From CAYOZN01 sp964408455 (lineage in GTDB: Bacteria > Planctomycetota > Phycisphaerae > UBA1845 > UTPLA1), in the NCBI GenBank assembly GCA_964408455.1, contig CAYOZN010000009.1, forward strand, positions 62,001-126,000: a DNA stretch of 64,000 bases, given 5' to 3'. The position numbers and the translations under genes are program-made. Below the pieces are notes generated by a model. The model saw only the letters and a list, made by a program, of their open reading frames with translations, was not told the origin of the DNA and made no database searches. Positions 34,073-43,104 of the stretch are shown in pieces (position 1 is the first letter of the stretch; every line of letters begins with the position of its first letter).

Positions 34073-34663
34073 ATGGACTTTGCCTCCACGCATCCTTCCC
34101 TTCTCGTCCGGCTCCGAGACTCCGCCGATCGCGAAGCGTGGCGGACCTTTGACGCTCGCTATGGCGAACTGGTGATCGGCTACTGCCGCAGCCGGGGGCT
34201 GCGCCTGGCCGATGCCGAGGACGTCCGACAGATCGTCATGTTCAATCTCGCCCGCGGCATGCCGGGCTTCGAATACCAGCCGGCCCGCGGCCGATTTCGC
34301 GACTATTTCCGCCGTGTCGTCCGCCACGCGATCTGCCGCCAGATCGAGCGTCACGCCGCCCGTGAAACCGCGCTATCTCCCGATGTGCTCGACGCCCGCC
34401 CCGGTGATGGAGCGGACGACGCACAGTGGGAGGAGCAGTGGGTGCGGCATCACTGCCGGCTTGCCTTGCGCGAATTGCGCGCCACCTTTGAACCGCGCGG
34501 CGTCGACGTGTTCGATCGCCTGCTCGACGGTCAATCTACCGATGCCATCGCCGCCGAGCTGTCCATGACGCCCGAGGCGGTGCGCAAGGCCAAGCAGCGC
34601 GCCAAGGAGCGCCTCCGCGAAATCGTCCAGCGCCAGATCCAGCAAGAGGATTCGCATGCCTGA
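34073..34663 (+). CDS. Planctomycete-type ECF sigma factor
   Basis: 196 residues from ATG 34073. THPSLLVRLRDSADREAWRT is the start typical of ECF sigma factors encoded next to Ser/Thr kinases in Planctomycetota. Region 2 continues with AEDVRQIVMFNLARG, FRDYFRRVVRHAICRQIERH; region 4 is VDVFDRLLDGQSTDAIAAEL, MTPEAVRKAKQRAKERLREI. It overlaps the kinase gene by eight bases, so the two are translationally coupled. In such pairs the kinase is thought to control the sigma factor; that is family knowledge, not seen here. Confidence 0.87.
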   Translation: MDFASTHPSLLVRLRDSADREAWRTFDARYGELVIGYCRSRGLRLADAEDVRQIVMFNLARGMPGFEYQPARGRFRDYFRRVVRHAICRQIERHAARETALSPDVLDARPGDGADDAQWEEQWVRHHCRLALRELRATFEPRGVDVFDRLLDGQSTDAIAAELSMTPEAVRKAKQRAKERLREIVQRQIQQEDSHA

Positions 34664-37139
34664 CAACGGCCATCGCGATCCGGATGCCGTCACACCCGCG
34701 CCTGGCGGGCTGACCGGCGGCCGCGCCGACGCATGCCCGGGCGCCGACCTGAGCACCTTCGGCTTCGACGGCGACGACGAACCCTGGCTCGATCGCTTCC
34801 GGGCGGCCGATACCCCCGCCCCGCTGGGCAGCATCGGCCCCTACGAGGTGCTCGCCGAACTCGGCCGCGGCGGCCAGGGCGTGGTCTACAAGGCCCGCCA
34901 GCCCGGCACCGGCCGCATCGTCGCGATCAAGCGACTCGCAGCCGGCGTGTGGGCCTCGGCCGCCAGCCGGCGCCGCTTCGATCACGAGATTCGCTCGGTG
35001 TCGGCCATGCGGCACCCTCACGTGGTCACCGTTTTTGCCATGGACGTCGTCGATGACCTGCCGGTCTTCGCGATGGAGTGGATCGAGGGCCTGCCGATCA
35101 CGCAGTGGGCGGCAGGTCACTCCGCAACCCGCGCTTTAATGGGCAACAACGCAGCCGATCGCGACAGCGCCGCGACGAGGCGACCCATCCCGCACTTGCT
35201 CGAGTGCTTTCTGAAGGTCTGCGACGGCGTGCAGCATGCGCACCAGCAGGGCCTGATTCATCGCGATCTCAAGCCTGCCAACATCCTGGTGGATGCCGCC
35301 GACGAGCCCCATGTGCTGGACTTCGGGCTGTCCCAGCCGCTTGAAGGCAACGTCGCGAACAACCCGGCGCGGCACGTGGAGCCGGACTTCGCCGCCGCCG
35401 AAGTTCGATTCGCCGGCACCCTTCCATATGCCGCCCCGGAGCAATTTGGGATGGGCGATCGCATTGTCGATACGCGATCGGACGTGCATGCCCTCGGCGT
35501 CGTGCTCTATCAGATGCTCACCGGCCGTTCGCCGTGGCCTGCCTCGCGCGGCGACTACGCGGCAGTGATGGCGTTCCGGTGTGGCGACAGCAATGCCGAA
35601 CCGACGGCACCGTCGGCCGCCGCGCCCGACATTCCCCGCGAACTGGACCTGGTCGTCCTCAAGGCCATCGCCCGGGACAAAGCCGATCGCTACGCATCCG
35701 TCGAGTCACTGGCCGACGACATCCGGCGCTTCCGCGCTGGCGACATGGTGCAGGCCCATCCCCGCACGCTGACCTACGCGGCCGGCAAACTGGCACGCCG
35801 CCATCGGACCGGCTTTGCCCTTGCGGCGTTTGCCCTCGCCCTGCTCGCCGGCTTTTCCGCCTGGGCATGGCGGGCCGCCATCCACGCACGCGCTGCCCGT
35901 GATCTTGCCATGCAGGCGCAGCTCGACGCCCTGCATGCCCGCGACGACGAACGGCTCGTTCGCCAGCAGGCCGAGCAGGTCTCGGCCTTCTTGCAGGAGA
36001 CGCTGTCCGAGGCCCTGCCGGCACGCGGCGGGGCCGGCGCGACACTGCTCGACAGCATCGATCGCGCCGCCCGGCGGCTAAACGAAAACCCGCCGGCGGA
36101 GCCAATGGTGGAGGCCGACATCCGCTATACCATCGGCCGCACCTACAACGCCCTCTGGAAATGGCGCGAGGCCGAGCCGCACCTCGCCCGAGCGGTCGAA
36201 TTGGTGCGCCGGCACGGCGGCGCCGCGCCTGGCAACTGCTCGGCCAATGCCCGCCTCGCCGACTGGCTGACGGAGTATGGCCGCAGTTGCACCAGCCTGA
36301 AGTTGCCGCTGGCGGTCGAGTTGCAGGGCGAGGCCCTCTCCCTTCGGCGACAGTCCGGTGGCGAGCCCAGCGCGGCCGTGGCCGAAAGCCTGATGCGCCT
36401 CGCCTACGCCATGCACCAGGCGTCCGCTCCGCCGAGTTGGGACGAAGCGGAAGACCTTTTTGAAGAGGCGATCGTCATGTACCGGCAGGTGCACGCCGAT
36501 CCGCATCGCGACGTCGCCTCCTGCCTTCACAACTACGGGTGGATGCGCTATCGGCAGGAACGCTATCCCGAAGCGGATACGCTGTATGGCGAAGCCCTGG
36601 CGATCCTGAATGCACTGGGCGATGCCCGCGATCCCTTCCGGCTGGAATTGCTGCATGGGTACACCTCGCTCAAGCTGCTGGTCGGCCAGAGTGCCGAGAG
36701 CCTGGCACTGCTCGAAGAGACGATCCCCTTGGTCCGGGATGCGTACGGCGAACCGGCGGTCGAGCCGCTCTACTGGCGGGCGGCCCTGGCGACGCAACGG
36801 CTCTCGCGACCGGCCGAGGCTCGTGTGTGGTATGCGCGGGCCATCGCCGCGACATGCCGCGAGGCGATGGACGCATCCGGGCGCGCCGCAGCCGCCGGGC
36901 AGGTGTCGCCGCCATTGTTGACGTCCGGCGCAAAGTCAACACCGGAGCCGGGATTATTGCGAAGGCTTGATGACATTCGACTGGCAGCGACACTGGCGGA
37001 GGAATCTGCCGACGCGCCGCTGCCGTTCGATTCGCTGCATGAAATTCGCGCGTCTCTGCCGCCGGGGCTCAGGGCGAGAGTGGAGCGATTCCGCGGGCAC
37101 TTTGACGCATTCGCCGCGGCCACCGACCGATTGCCGTGA
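34656..37139 (+). CDS. Receptor-like Ser/Thr protein kinase with TPR region
   Basis: 827 residues. Kinase domain about 62-370: Gly-loop LGRGGQGVVYKA, Lys92 in VAIKRL, HRDLKPANIL (202-211), DFG (222-224), YAAPEQFG. An insert of about 25 residues (SATRALMGNNAADRDSAATR) lies before helix E. One transmembrane helix follows (about 388-406), then a 400-residue outer part with TPR-like units (ADIRYTIGRTYNALWKWREA; CLHNYGWMRYRQERYPEADT). The topology is a sensor kinase with the TPR part outside the cytoplasm. It is coupled to the sigma gene by an eight-base overlap. The ligand is unknown. Confidence 0.9.
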   Translation: MPDNGHRDPDAVTPAPGGLTGGRADACPGADLSTFGFDGDDEPWLDRFRAADTPAPLGSIGPYEVLAELGRGGQGVVYKARQPGTGRIVAIKRLAAGVWASAASRRRFDHEIRSVSAMRHPHVVTVFAMDVVDDLPVFAMEWIEGLPITQWAAGHSATRALMGNNAADRDSAATRRPIPHLLECFLKVCDGVQHAHQQGLIHRDLKPANILVDAADEPHVLDFGLSQPLEGNVANNPARHVEPDFAAAEVRFAGTLPYAAPEQFGMGDRIVDTRSDVHALGVVLYQMLTGRSPWPASRGDYAAVMAFRCGDSNAEPTAPSAAAPDIPRELDLVVLKAIARDKADRYASVESLADDIRRFRAGDMVQAHPRTLTYAAGKLARRHRTGFALAAFALALLAGFSAWAWRAAIHARAARDLAMQAQLDALHARDDERLVRQQAEQVSAFLQETLSEALPARGGAGATLLDSIDRAARRLNENPPAEPMVEADIRYTIGRTYNALWKWREAEPHLARAVELVRRHGGAAPGNCSANARLADWLTEYGRSCTSLKLPLAVELQGEALSLRRQSGGEPSAAVAESLMRLAYAMHQASAPPSWDEAEDLFEEAIVMYRQVHADPHRDVASCLHNYGWMRYRQERYPEADTLYGEALAILNALGDARDPFRLELLHGYTSLKLLVGQSAESLALLEETIPLVRDAYGEPAVEPLYWRAALATQRLSRPAEARVWYARAIAATCREAMDASGRAAAAGQVSPPLLTSGAKSTPEPGLLRRLDDIRLAATLAEESADAPLPFDSLHEIRASLPPGLRARVERFRGHFDAFAAATDRLP

Positions 37140-37198
37140 GCCACGCCCAGGCGGCGCGTCTGGGCAAGGGCAAGCCGTGCCTGGCGACCTGACCACGG

Positions 37199-38539
37199 TT
37201 ACTTTCGATCCTTTCGCAAGACCGTCTTCTTAAAGACCGTCTTGCCCTCTACATTCTTGAGCTTCAGGACCGCACGCGGCGGCGTCGCCGCCGTAACGAT
37301 CTCGACCAGACCGAAGTTTACGCCGCCACAATAGCTGCTCACGCGCTCGCGGCACGGAAAGATGTCGCCCGACTTGTAATGGCTGTTGGCGAGCGGCGAA
37401 CTGGTCAGTTCCCACAGGTCCTCCCCCTTGCCCTGCGGGTCTTTTTTGCGGACGAGTTCGGCGAAGTGGCGGTCGCCTGCCAGAAAGATGACACCGCGAA
37501 CATCACTGTCCCACAGCCAGCGGAGGAATTCGTCCCGCTCGGTTCGGAACTGGATGCCCCAGCTCTCGTGGGGGTGCATGTCCGACAGCATCTGGTTGCC
37601 ATTGACCACCAGCTTGAATGTCGCCTGCGACGCGGCGAGACCATCCTTGAGCCAGGCGAGTTGTTTCTCGCCGAACATGGTTCGCCGCTGCGGGTCCTTG
37701 TTGGGATCGCGAAAGGTGCGGTCATCGAGCATGAAGACGTCGACGTCGCCCCAGGAGAACTTGTGAAAGCAGCCGCGGGCATCTGGCAGGCCGTAGTCGT
37801 TGGGAAAGTAATCGTTGAGTGCCTGAAGGGCGACATCGGCCCACTTCCACGTGCGGTCGCTGTTGTTGGGGCCGAAGTCGTGATCATCCCAGATGGCGAA
37901 GGTGTAGCACGAGCGAAGCAGCGGCTGGAGCTCGGGCATGCGGCGGTTGCGGTCGTAGGTGTCGCGATAGAGTGCCAGCACTTCGTCACGTGTCTCCGGG
38001 TACTTCGCCGGATCGCTTGGCAGGTAGATGTTGTCGCCAATGAAGAGAAAGCAGTCGGGCTTTTCCTTCGCCACGGCGCCCCAGATGGGCTGATGCTCGG
38101 CGAAGCGTTCCTGGTGGGCGCAGGAGCCGAAGGCGAAGGTGTATTTGCCGGGTTGGCGGGCAGGTCGCTTGAATGGGCCAACTTCGTCTATCTGCTCCCA
38201 GTCCGCCAATTTCGGAGTGCTTACTGGGGCCCAGGCCAGCTTGACGGCATAGAGGTAACGACGATCGCGCCATTCGAAACGACAAGAATATATGTTCTTA
38301 TCCGCACACAGAAGCTGCGCCTGCCGGTATGGACGCGGACGAATGCAATCACCTTTCGTGCCGTGATGATATGCGCCAAAGGCTCCGGGAGCGCTCGTTT
38401 GAAACCAGACTTCCATCTCATCTGGTGATCGCAGAGTAAACATGGGCCCGGCAAGAATCTTCGGCGCGTCTGGCGGTTTTACCGACGCGTTCTGAGTTTG
38501 ACCGCAAAAGATGAGTACAGCAAGCGCGATTGTATTCAT
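37199..38539 (-). CDS. PhoD-like alkaline phosphatase/phosphodiesterase
   Basis: 446 residues. N-terminal secretion signal (short, MNTIALAVLIFCGQTQNA). A Fn3/Ig-like N-domain is followed by the calcineurin-like PhoD core: FAFGSCAHQERFAEH, FLFIGDNIYLP, FAIWDDHDFGPNNSD, VVNGNQMLSD, VIFLAGDRHFAEL. These give the Asp/Asn/His metal ligands of the family, which uses Ca and Fe. It hydrolyses phosphomonoesters or diesters outside the cytoplasm. It follows the DUF5615 gene after 17 bases. No Pho box was recognised. Confidence 0.88.
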   Translation of the reverse strand: MNTIALAVLIFCGQTQNASVKPPDAPKILAGPMFTLRSPDEMEVWFQTSAPGAFGAYHHGTKGDCIRPRPYRQAQLLCADKNIYSCRFEWRDRRYLYAVKLAWAPVSTPKLADWEQIDEVGPFKRPARQPGKYTFAFGSCAHQERFAEHQPIWGAVAKEKPDCFLFIGDNIYLPSDPAKYPETRDEVLALYRDTYDRNRRMPELQPLLRSCYTFAIWDDHDFGPNNSDRTWKWADVALQALNDYFPNDYGLPDARGCFHKFSWGDVDVFMLDDRTFRDPNKDPQRRTMFGEKQLAWLKDGLAASQATFKLVVNGNQMLSDMHPHESWGIQFRTERDEFLRWLWDSDVRGVIFLAGDRHFAELVRKKDPQGKGEDLWELTSSPLANSHYKSGDIFPCRERVSSYCGGVNFGLVEIVTAATPPRAVLKLKNVEGKTVFKKTVLRKDRK

Positions 38540-38556
38540 GAAGTAAACCCCGGCCC

Positions 38557-38889
38557 TTAAATGAACTCTACTGAACGGGTCATGTCATCCGGCGCGAGAA
38601 TCTCGGCAATCAAAACCAACGAACGGATCATGTCTCCGATCGAACGAGCGCCCATCGCACAGAAGACAATGCCGGCGTGATGGATACCGGTTTGGTGCAA
38701 GCGCAGGAAGTCAGGATCATGCGTGACAATTATGCGATGTTCGTCCAAGCAATAAGCGATATGAGCCACATCGACCTCGGATGCAAGTCCAACGTCGGAT
38801 GGAATCGTCACGTCAATACCGTGTCGACGCAGACCTTCAGCGACCGCGACATCGACGTTTTCGTCAAGGTGAAGGCGAAGACGATCCAT
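38557..38889 (-). CDS. DUF5615 PIN-like toxin candidate
   Basis: 110 residues. LRLHLDENVDVAVAEGLRRH then DVTIPSDVGL and RIIVTHDPDFLRLH match DUF5615, a PIN-like fold with conserved Asp/Glu (DEN, THDPDF). It overlaps the DUF433 gene by 26 bases, the usual toxin-antitoxin arrangement for this pair. PIN proteins cleave RNA; toxicity of DUF5615 members is predicted by homology and context. Confidence 0.82.
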   Translation of the reverse strand: MDRLRLHLDENVDVAVAEGLRRHGIDVTIPSDVGLASEVDVAHIAYCLDEHRIIVTHDPDFLRLHQTGIHHAGIVFCAMGARSIGDMIRSLVLIAEILAPDDMTRSVEFI

Positions 38890-39193
38890 CGTTCCGCTCC
38901 ATCAGCTTCCTTGCCAGCCTGGACGGAGTCGCCGCTTTCATTTGCGCCACAAAAACAGCGTCGGCGTCGATGTCGGAGCGAATCTCCGCCTGATGGTCGT
39001 AATAATACGAGAGCGCGGCATGCACATCGGACAAGGTAATGCCCGGATGACCCGAGACAATCTCGTCCGGTGACATGCCCATGTACTCGTACCAGACGGC
39101 GACGTCCTGCACGCGGATGCGGTGGCCGGCGATGCGCGGTCGACCGCCGCATACGCCCGGTGTGATTTCGATGCGTGATGGCATGACCGACAT
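38864..39193 (-). CDS. DUF433 antitoxin-like protein
   Basis: 109 residues. RIEITPGVCGGRPRIAGHRI, VQDVAVWYEYMGMSPDEIVS and LSDVHAALSYYYDHQAEI are the DUF433 helix-turn-helix-like signature. GAGGG lies eight bases before ATG 39193. First gene of the DUF433-DUF5615 pair; such proteins probably bind their own promoter and neutralise the PIN-like partner. Mobile-type gene pairs like this are common in accessory DNA. Confidence 0.85.
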   Translation of the reverse strand: MSVMPSRIEITPGVCGGRPRIAGHRIRVQDVAVWYEYMGMSPDEIVSGHPGITLSDVHAALSYYYDHQAEIRSDIDADAVFVAQMKAATPSRLARKLMERNDGSSSPSP

Positions 39194-39386
39194 GACTTAA
39201 GCCCTCGTCAATTCACAGGATTATACCATGACGGTCCGACATGATCGAATTGTCTAGCGCATCGTGCAGGGATACACTACTTTCGCTCGCAGCGACGGTT
39301 TAAGAGTCGAGCAACCTCACGGAGTAAATTATATCCTGTTCATCCTGTGCATCGATGTTAAACTCTGCTGAGGCAGCAAGGACGCC

Positions 39387-41558
39387 ATGCCCCACATCCG
39401 CCCTCTCGATCCCAGTCTCGTCAACAAGATCGCCGCCGGCGAAGTCATCGAGCGGCCGGCCAGCGTCGTGAAGGAGCTGGTCGAGAACAGCCTCGACGCC
39501 GGGGCCACGCGCATCGACGTGGCACTGGAGGAGGGCGGCAGCCGGCTGATCCGCGTGAGCGATGACGGCGGCGGCATCGAGCGCGATGATCTGCCGCTGG
39601 CGGTCGCGCCGCACGCCACCAGCAAGATCTTCTCCGCCGACGACCTGTTCGCCATCCGCACCATGGGCTTTCGCGGCGAAGCCCTGGCCAGCATCGCCAG
39701 CGTGAGCCACCTGCGAATCGTGAGCCGGCCGCCGGCGCAGCTCGAAGGCTACGAAGTCGTCTGCGAGGGCGGCGAGTCGCTCGAAAGAAACCTCCAAGCC
39801 CAGCCCGGTACGCTCGACGGCAGCACGGGCGCCGCTCATCTTTCAGGCCAGGAAGCAAGGATGAACGGCGGAGCCGGCGGTACCGCCGCCGCGACGCTGA
39901 TCCCGCCGCGAAGCGCATGGCCCCTGACTGCCCGCCCCTGCGCCGCCCCGCCCGGCACCACCATCGAAGTGCGCCACCTGTTCTACAACGTCCCTGCCCG
40001 ACGCAAGTTCCTCCGCCAGCCGCAGACCGAGTGCAGCCACGCCACCGAGCAGCTCGCCCGCCTGGCCCTGGCCCATCCCCACGTCGCCTTCTGCCTCACG
40101 CACAACGGGCGCTCGCTGCGAAACCTGCCCGCCACCGGCGATCGCCGCGAGCGCGTGGCCGATTTCTATGGCGCCGAACTGGCCCAGAGTCTGATCGCGC
40201 TGGATCGCCAGGAACGCGGCCTCCGCATCGAGGCGCTCATCGCACCGCCCGCCCACAGCAGGGCCTCCACCAAGTGGCAGTATCTCTTCCTCAACGGCCG
40301 CTACATCACCGACCGTCGCATCGGCTATGCCATCCGCGAAGCATTCCGCGGCCTCCTCGAACACGACCGCTTCCCCGTCACCTTCATCTTCCTCACCGCC
40401 GATCCGGCAGACGTGGACGTCAACGTCCATCCCACCAAGATCGAGGTCCGCTGGAAGGATGCAGGCCTTGTGCAGTCGCAGGTGCTGGCCGTGTTGCGCG
40501 AAACGCTCCTCGGTCACGATCTCACGCCGGCCCTGCGCGTACACCGCGGCACCGAAGGGGCAGCCACGCCGGGTGCGCCGGTCGGCGTCTATGAGCGCAC
40601 CAGGCTGGCGCTGGCCGACTATCTCAAGCGCGTGGACCCGACGCAGCCACGCCTCGCCTTTACGCCGCCGCCCTTCGCGACGGATCGCCTGCGGCCTTCG
40701 ATCCGCACCATGCTGGCAGCGCCGTCGGCCCCTCCCGCCGGCGCCGCCTCGCCTCACACCAGCGACTCAGGCGCCCACGAGCGCCGGCAGGCCAGCACCA
40801 ATGACACCGAACTGGACGCGTCTGCGGGGCACGACGGCGGGCGCGCCGCCGTGGCCGGCGATCGCGCCCTCGCGTGCTCCGGTGCCGAGACCGTTTCCAA
40901 GGTTGACGCGGATACGCCCGTTCACGAAAGTGTTGCTTCCGATGCCGGCCAGGCGCACATTGCTGCCGCCTTCGATTCCGCTCCGCCCGTCGGCGGCGTC
41001 ATCCAGATCCACAATACCTACCTCGTCGCCCAGACGGCTGAAGGCGTGGTGATCATCGATCAGCACGCCCTTCACGAGCGCATCCTCTACGAAAAATTTC
41101 GCGAGCGCATCCTCCGCGGCCCGCTCGAATCGCAGCGATTGCTGCTGCCCGAAACGATCGAAGCCCCGGCCGCACGGCAGGAGGCGGCCGAACGACACCA
41201 GGACCTGTTCGCACGCATTGGCATCGAGCTCTCGCCATTCGGGCCGGGCGCCCTGTCGGTGCAGGCGTTTCCGCAGCTGCTCGGCAGCGTCAACATTTCC
41301 GAATTCGTCGCCGACCTGCTCGACCGGCTGGCCGAGACCGACGGAGCTGCCAGCGACGAGACGCTCATCCACGCCGCCCTCGACATGATGGCTTGCAAGG
41401 CCGCGATCAAGGCGGGAGATGCCCTCTCGACCGAAGAGATGTATGCCCTGCTGGAACAACGGCACCTGACGAACCGGTCGAGCAACTGTCCGCACGGTCG
41501 CCCCACGGCGCTCGAGCTGACGACTCGCGATCTGGAACGCCAGTTCAAACGCGCTTGA
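39387..41558 (+). CDS. mutL: DNA mismatch repair protein MutL (endonuclease type)
   Basis: 723 residues. GHKL ATPase motifs: KIAAGEVIERPASVVKELVE, NSLDAGATRI, DDGGGI, ATSKI, TMGFRGEAL. An unusual insert of about 50 Gly/Ala/Pro-rich residues (about 131-186, bases 39777-39945) interrupts the strand leading to TIEVRHLFYNVPARRKFL. A disordered linker (about 380-520) precedes the C-domain. DQHALHERILYE matches the DQHA..E....E endonuclease motif, with ACKAAIKAGD and CPHGRPT as further active-site motifs. The protein nicks DNA in mismatch repair with MutS. AAGGA lies four bases before ATG 39387. Confidence 0.94.
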   Translation: MPHIRPLDPSLVNKIAAGEVIERPASVVKELVENSLDAGATRIDVALEEGGSRLIRVSDDGGGIERDDLPLAVAPHATSKIFSADDLFAIRTMGFRGEALASIASVSHLRIVSRPPAQLEGYEVVCEGGESLERNLQAQPGTLDGSTGAAHLSGQEARMNGGAGGTAAATLIPPRSAWPLTARPCAAPPGTTIEVRHLFYNVPARRKFLRQPQTECSHATEQLARLALAHPHVAFCLTHNGRSLRNLPATGDRRERVADFYGAELAQSLIALDRQERGLRIEALIAPPAHSRASTKWQYLFLNGRYITDRRIGYAIREAFRGLLEHDRFPVTFIFLTADPADVDVNVHPTKIEVRWKDAGLVQSQVLAVLRETLLGHDLTPALRVHRGTEGAATPGAPVGVYERTRLALADYLKRVDPTQPRLAFTPPPFATDRLRPSIRTMLAAPSAPPAGAASPHTSDSGAHERRQASTNDTELDASAGHDGGRAAVAGDRALACSGAETVSKVDADTPVHESVASDAGQAHIAAAFDSAPPVGGVIQIHNTYLVAQTAEGVVIIDQHALHERILYEKFRERILRGPLESQRLLLPETIEAPAARQEAAERHQDLFARIGIELSPFGPGALSVQAFPQLLGSVNISEFVADLLDRLAETDGAASDETLIHAALDMMACKAAIKAGDALSTEEMYALLEQRHLTNRSSNCPHGRPTALELTTRDLERQFKRA

Positions 41559-41587
41559 CCGTCCCTCTGGTGCCCCATAAACGGCAC

Positions 41588-41647
41588 AAGGGCCGCGGGA
41601 CCATCCCGCGACCCTTTGCACCGGTTCACAGCCGCCGGCGGCGGCTG
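41588..41647. terminator. Two hairpins between convergent mutL and coiled-coil gene
   Basis: Hairpin 1: AAGGG plus CGCGGGA (41588-41600), loop CCA, TCCCGCG plus CCCTT (41604-41616), with one C-A mismatch. Hairpin 2: CAGCCGCC (41629-41636), loop GGC, GGCGGCTG (41640-41647). They lie between stops at 41558 (plus) and 41668 (minus) and can serve both directions. There is no long U tract. Confidence 0.65.
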
Positions 41648-41667
41648 TTCTGTCGAATCCCGTTGGG

Positions 41668-42054
41668 CTAGATCCGAACGCCGAGTCTTCGAAGCTGGGC
41701 CTCGATCGTTGCGATCCATCGCTCGATCTGCGTCCGCTCCACGATCAGTGCACGAACCTGCTCGACCTGATTGGTGTACTGGCGCATCACGTCGTCGAGC
41801 TGATGCTTGTAGCGTTCCTCGCCGGTCTCGATGTACAGTTCCTGAAGCCGTTCCATCGTCCGGGCCAGCCGCACCAGCATCTGGCGCCCTTCGTCGATCG
41901 CGATGTTGACTTCCTCCAGCTTCGCCTTCGCCTCATCGAGCGCCGCCAGCAGGCGGCGTATTTCGGTGTCGTCCGCGGCAGCAGGCGTCGCGAGAAATGC
42001 GCTTCCGGAGAGAACGAGCGTGCAGAGAATCGGTCGAATCCACGTGCGAGTCAT
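41668..42054 (-). CDS. Exported coiled-coil protein
   Basis: 128 residues. AAGGAG eight bases before ATG 42054 fixes the start; a signal peptide follows (LCTLVLSGSAFLATPAAA). The mature part is almost one long amphipathic helix: EIRRLLAALDEAKAKLEEVN, IAIDEGRQMLVRLARTMERL, YKHQLDDVMRQYTNQVEQVR. No family recognised. Probably periplasmic, structural or an adaptor. Confidence 0.7.
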   Translation of the reverse strand: MTRTWIRPILCTLVLSGSAFLATPAAADDTEIRRLLAALDEAKAKLEEVNIAIDEGRQMLVRLARTMERLQELYIETGEERYKHQLDDVMRQYTNQVEQVRALIVERTQIERWIATIEAQLRRLGVRI

Positions 42055-42419
42055 GAGAATATCTCCTTTTCGTTTCCTTTTGTTCCTGTTGTCAGGAAGT
42101 ACCAATGTTTCGTGTGGGCCGTTGTTCGCACGCGTGCCGGCTGAGGCGTGCGTTCGCGGGCCCGTTTGAACCCGCGTCCCATTAAGGCAAGGCGCGTGCC
42201 AGACCGAAGAGGATTCGCGCATGGACGACGTAAACCGCGACGCCGCATGCGCATGCGGCAAATTGAGATCGTCAGCAGGACATGTCTTCGCAGCGGGCGC
42301 CGACGAGCACCGTGGACTGGATGCACGCCTTCAGTGCACGCATCGTGCAGACACACACACGCATTGAATTTGAGTGGATAAAGTAAAGCGGCCGGAGCTC
42401 GGCCGCCCGCAGCCAGGTG
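42055..42419. other. 365-bp intergenic region, no gene recognised
   Basis: Between two minus-strand genes. It should contain the promoter of the coiled-coil gene. A short CA run (42350-42360, acacacacac) and a more AT-rich stretch (42363-42390) are present. No RNA gene or hairpin stood out. Confidence 0.35.
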
Positions 42420-42920
42420 TCAACGCGATGGCTCGCGAAACGCCCGATGACATCCGTTGCAAGTCTCCGCCATCCGCTGCATCTGCCGATTCAGACCGCG
42501 CCGGTCTCTTTGCTCGGCCAGCTCCGAGAGTTGCTGCGCATCCTCAACCAGGCGGCTTGCGAAGCGTTCGAACGTGCTGCGCTCCGCGTCGGTCAGTGCG
42601 TCGGTCGACACAATCTGGGGCAGCATCGCCGCGTCGTCGGCCAGCGCCCGGGCCACTCGCCCGATTTCCTCCATCCGGCCGGCCAGGGGCGCTCTTGAAT
42701 CCATCTCCTGTGGCAGGCGGTTCCGGGCAAACCGGCTCAGCTCGCCCATCATCGCCCGCAGGCGCTCGTTGTGGATGGCATGCAGAGTGGGCTTGGTGCC
42801 GGCCTCGAGGCGAATGGCATATGCGCCGGGGCTCTCCGGTTCACAGCCAGCGCCCACCGCAACGAAGGCGAGTCCCAGCCACAGTCGCCAAGGCGACCAT
42901 GTGTGTCCACGAAGGTTCAT
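42420..42920 (-). CDS. Cytochrome c'-like lipoprotein
   Basis: 166 residues. The signal ends in a lipobox (LAFVAVGAGC), so the mature protein is probably lipid-anchored at Cys. The body is helical (NERLRAMMGELSRFARNRLP, DALTDAERSTFERFASRLVE) and the C-terminus has the haem motif CNGCH in RMAETCNGCHRAFR, as in the four-helix cytochrome c' / c556 family, where the motif is also C-terminal. Role in gas sensing, redox or stress binding is not resolved. It is divergent to the OprB porin gene (184 bp). Confidence 0.78.
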   Translation of the reverse strand: MNLRGHTWSPWRLWLGLAFVAVGAGCEPESPGAYAIRLEAGTKPTLHAIHNERLRAMMGELSRFARNRLPQEMDSRAPLAGRMEEIGRVARALADDAAMLPQIVSTDALTDAERSTFERFASRLVEDAQQLSELAEQRDRRGLNRQMQRMAETCNGCHRAFREPSR

Positions 42921-43104
42921 GACGGACGATTATCCTCGCGGCGGGATGGCGCGTGCAAGCCGTTACGTCCGATCCCATGCGTGCCATTACAATGCCGTTG
43001 CGGAAAACCCCGCGCATGCGTCGTGCATATCGCAGGTCCGGCTCCAGATCGGCCGATCTCTCTCAGGCACGGCGTTTGCCATCTGAACCGTCGGTATCTT
43101 CGGC

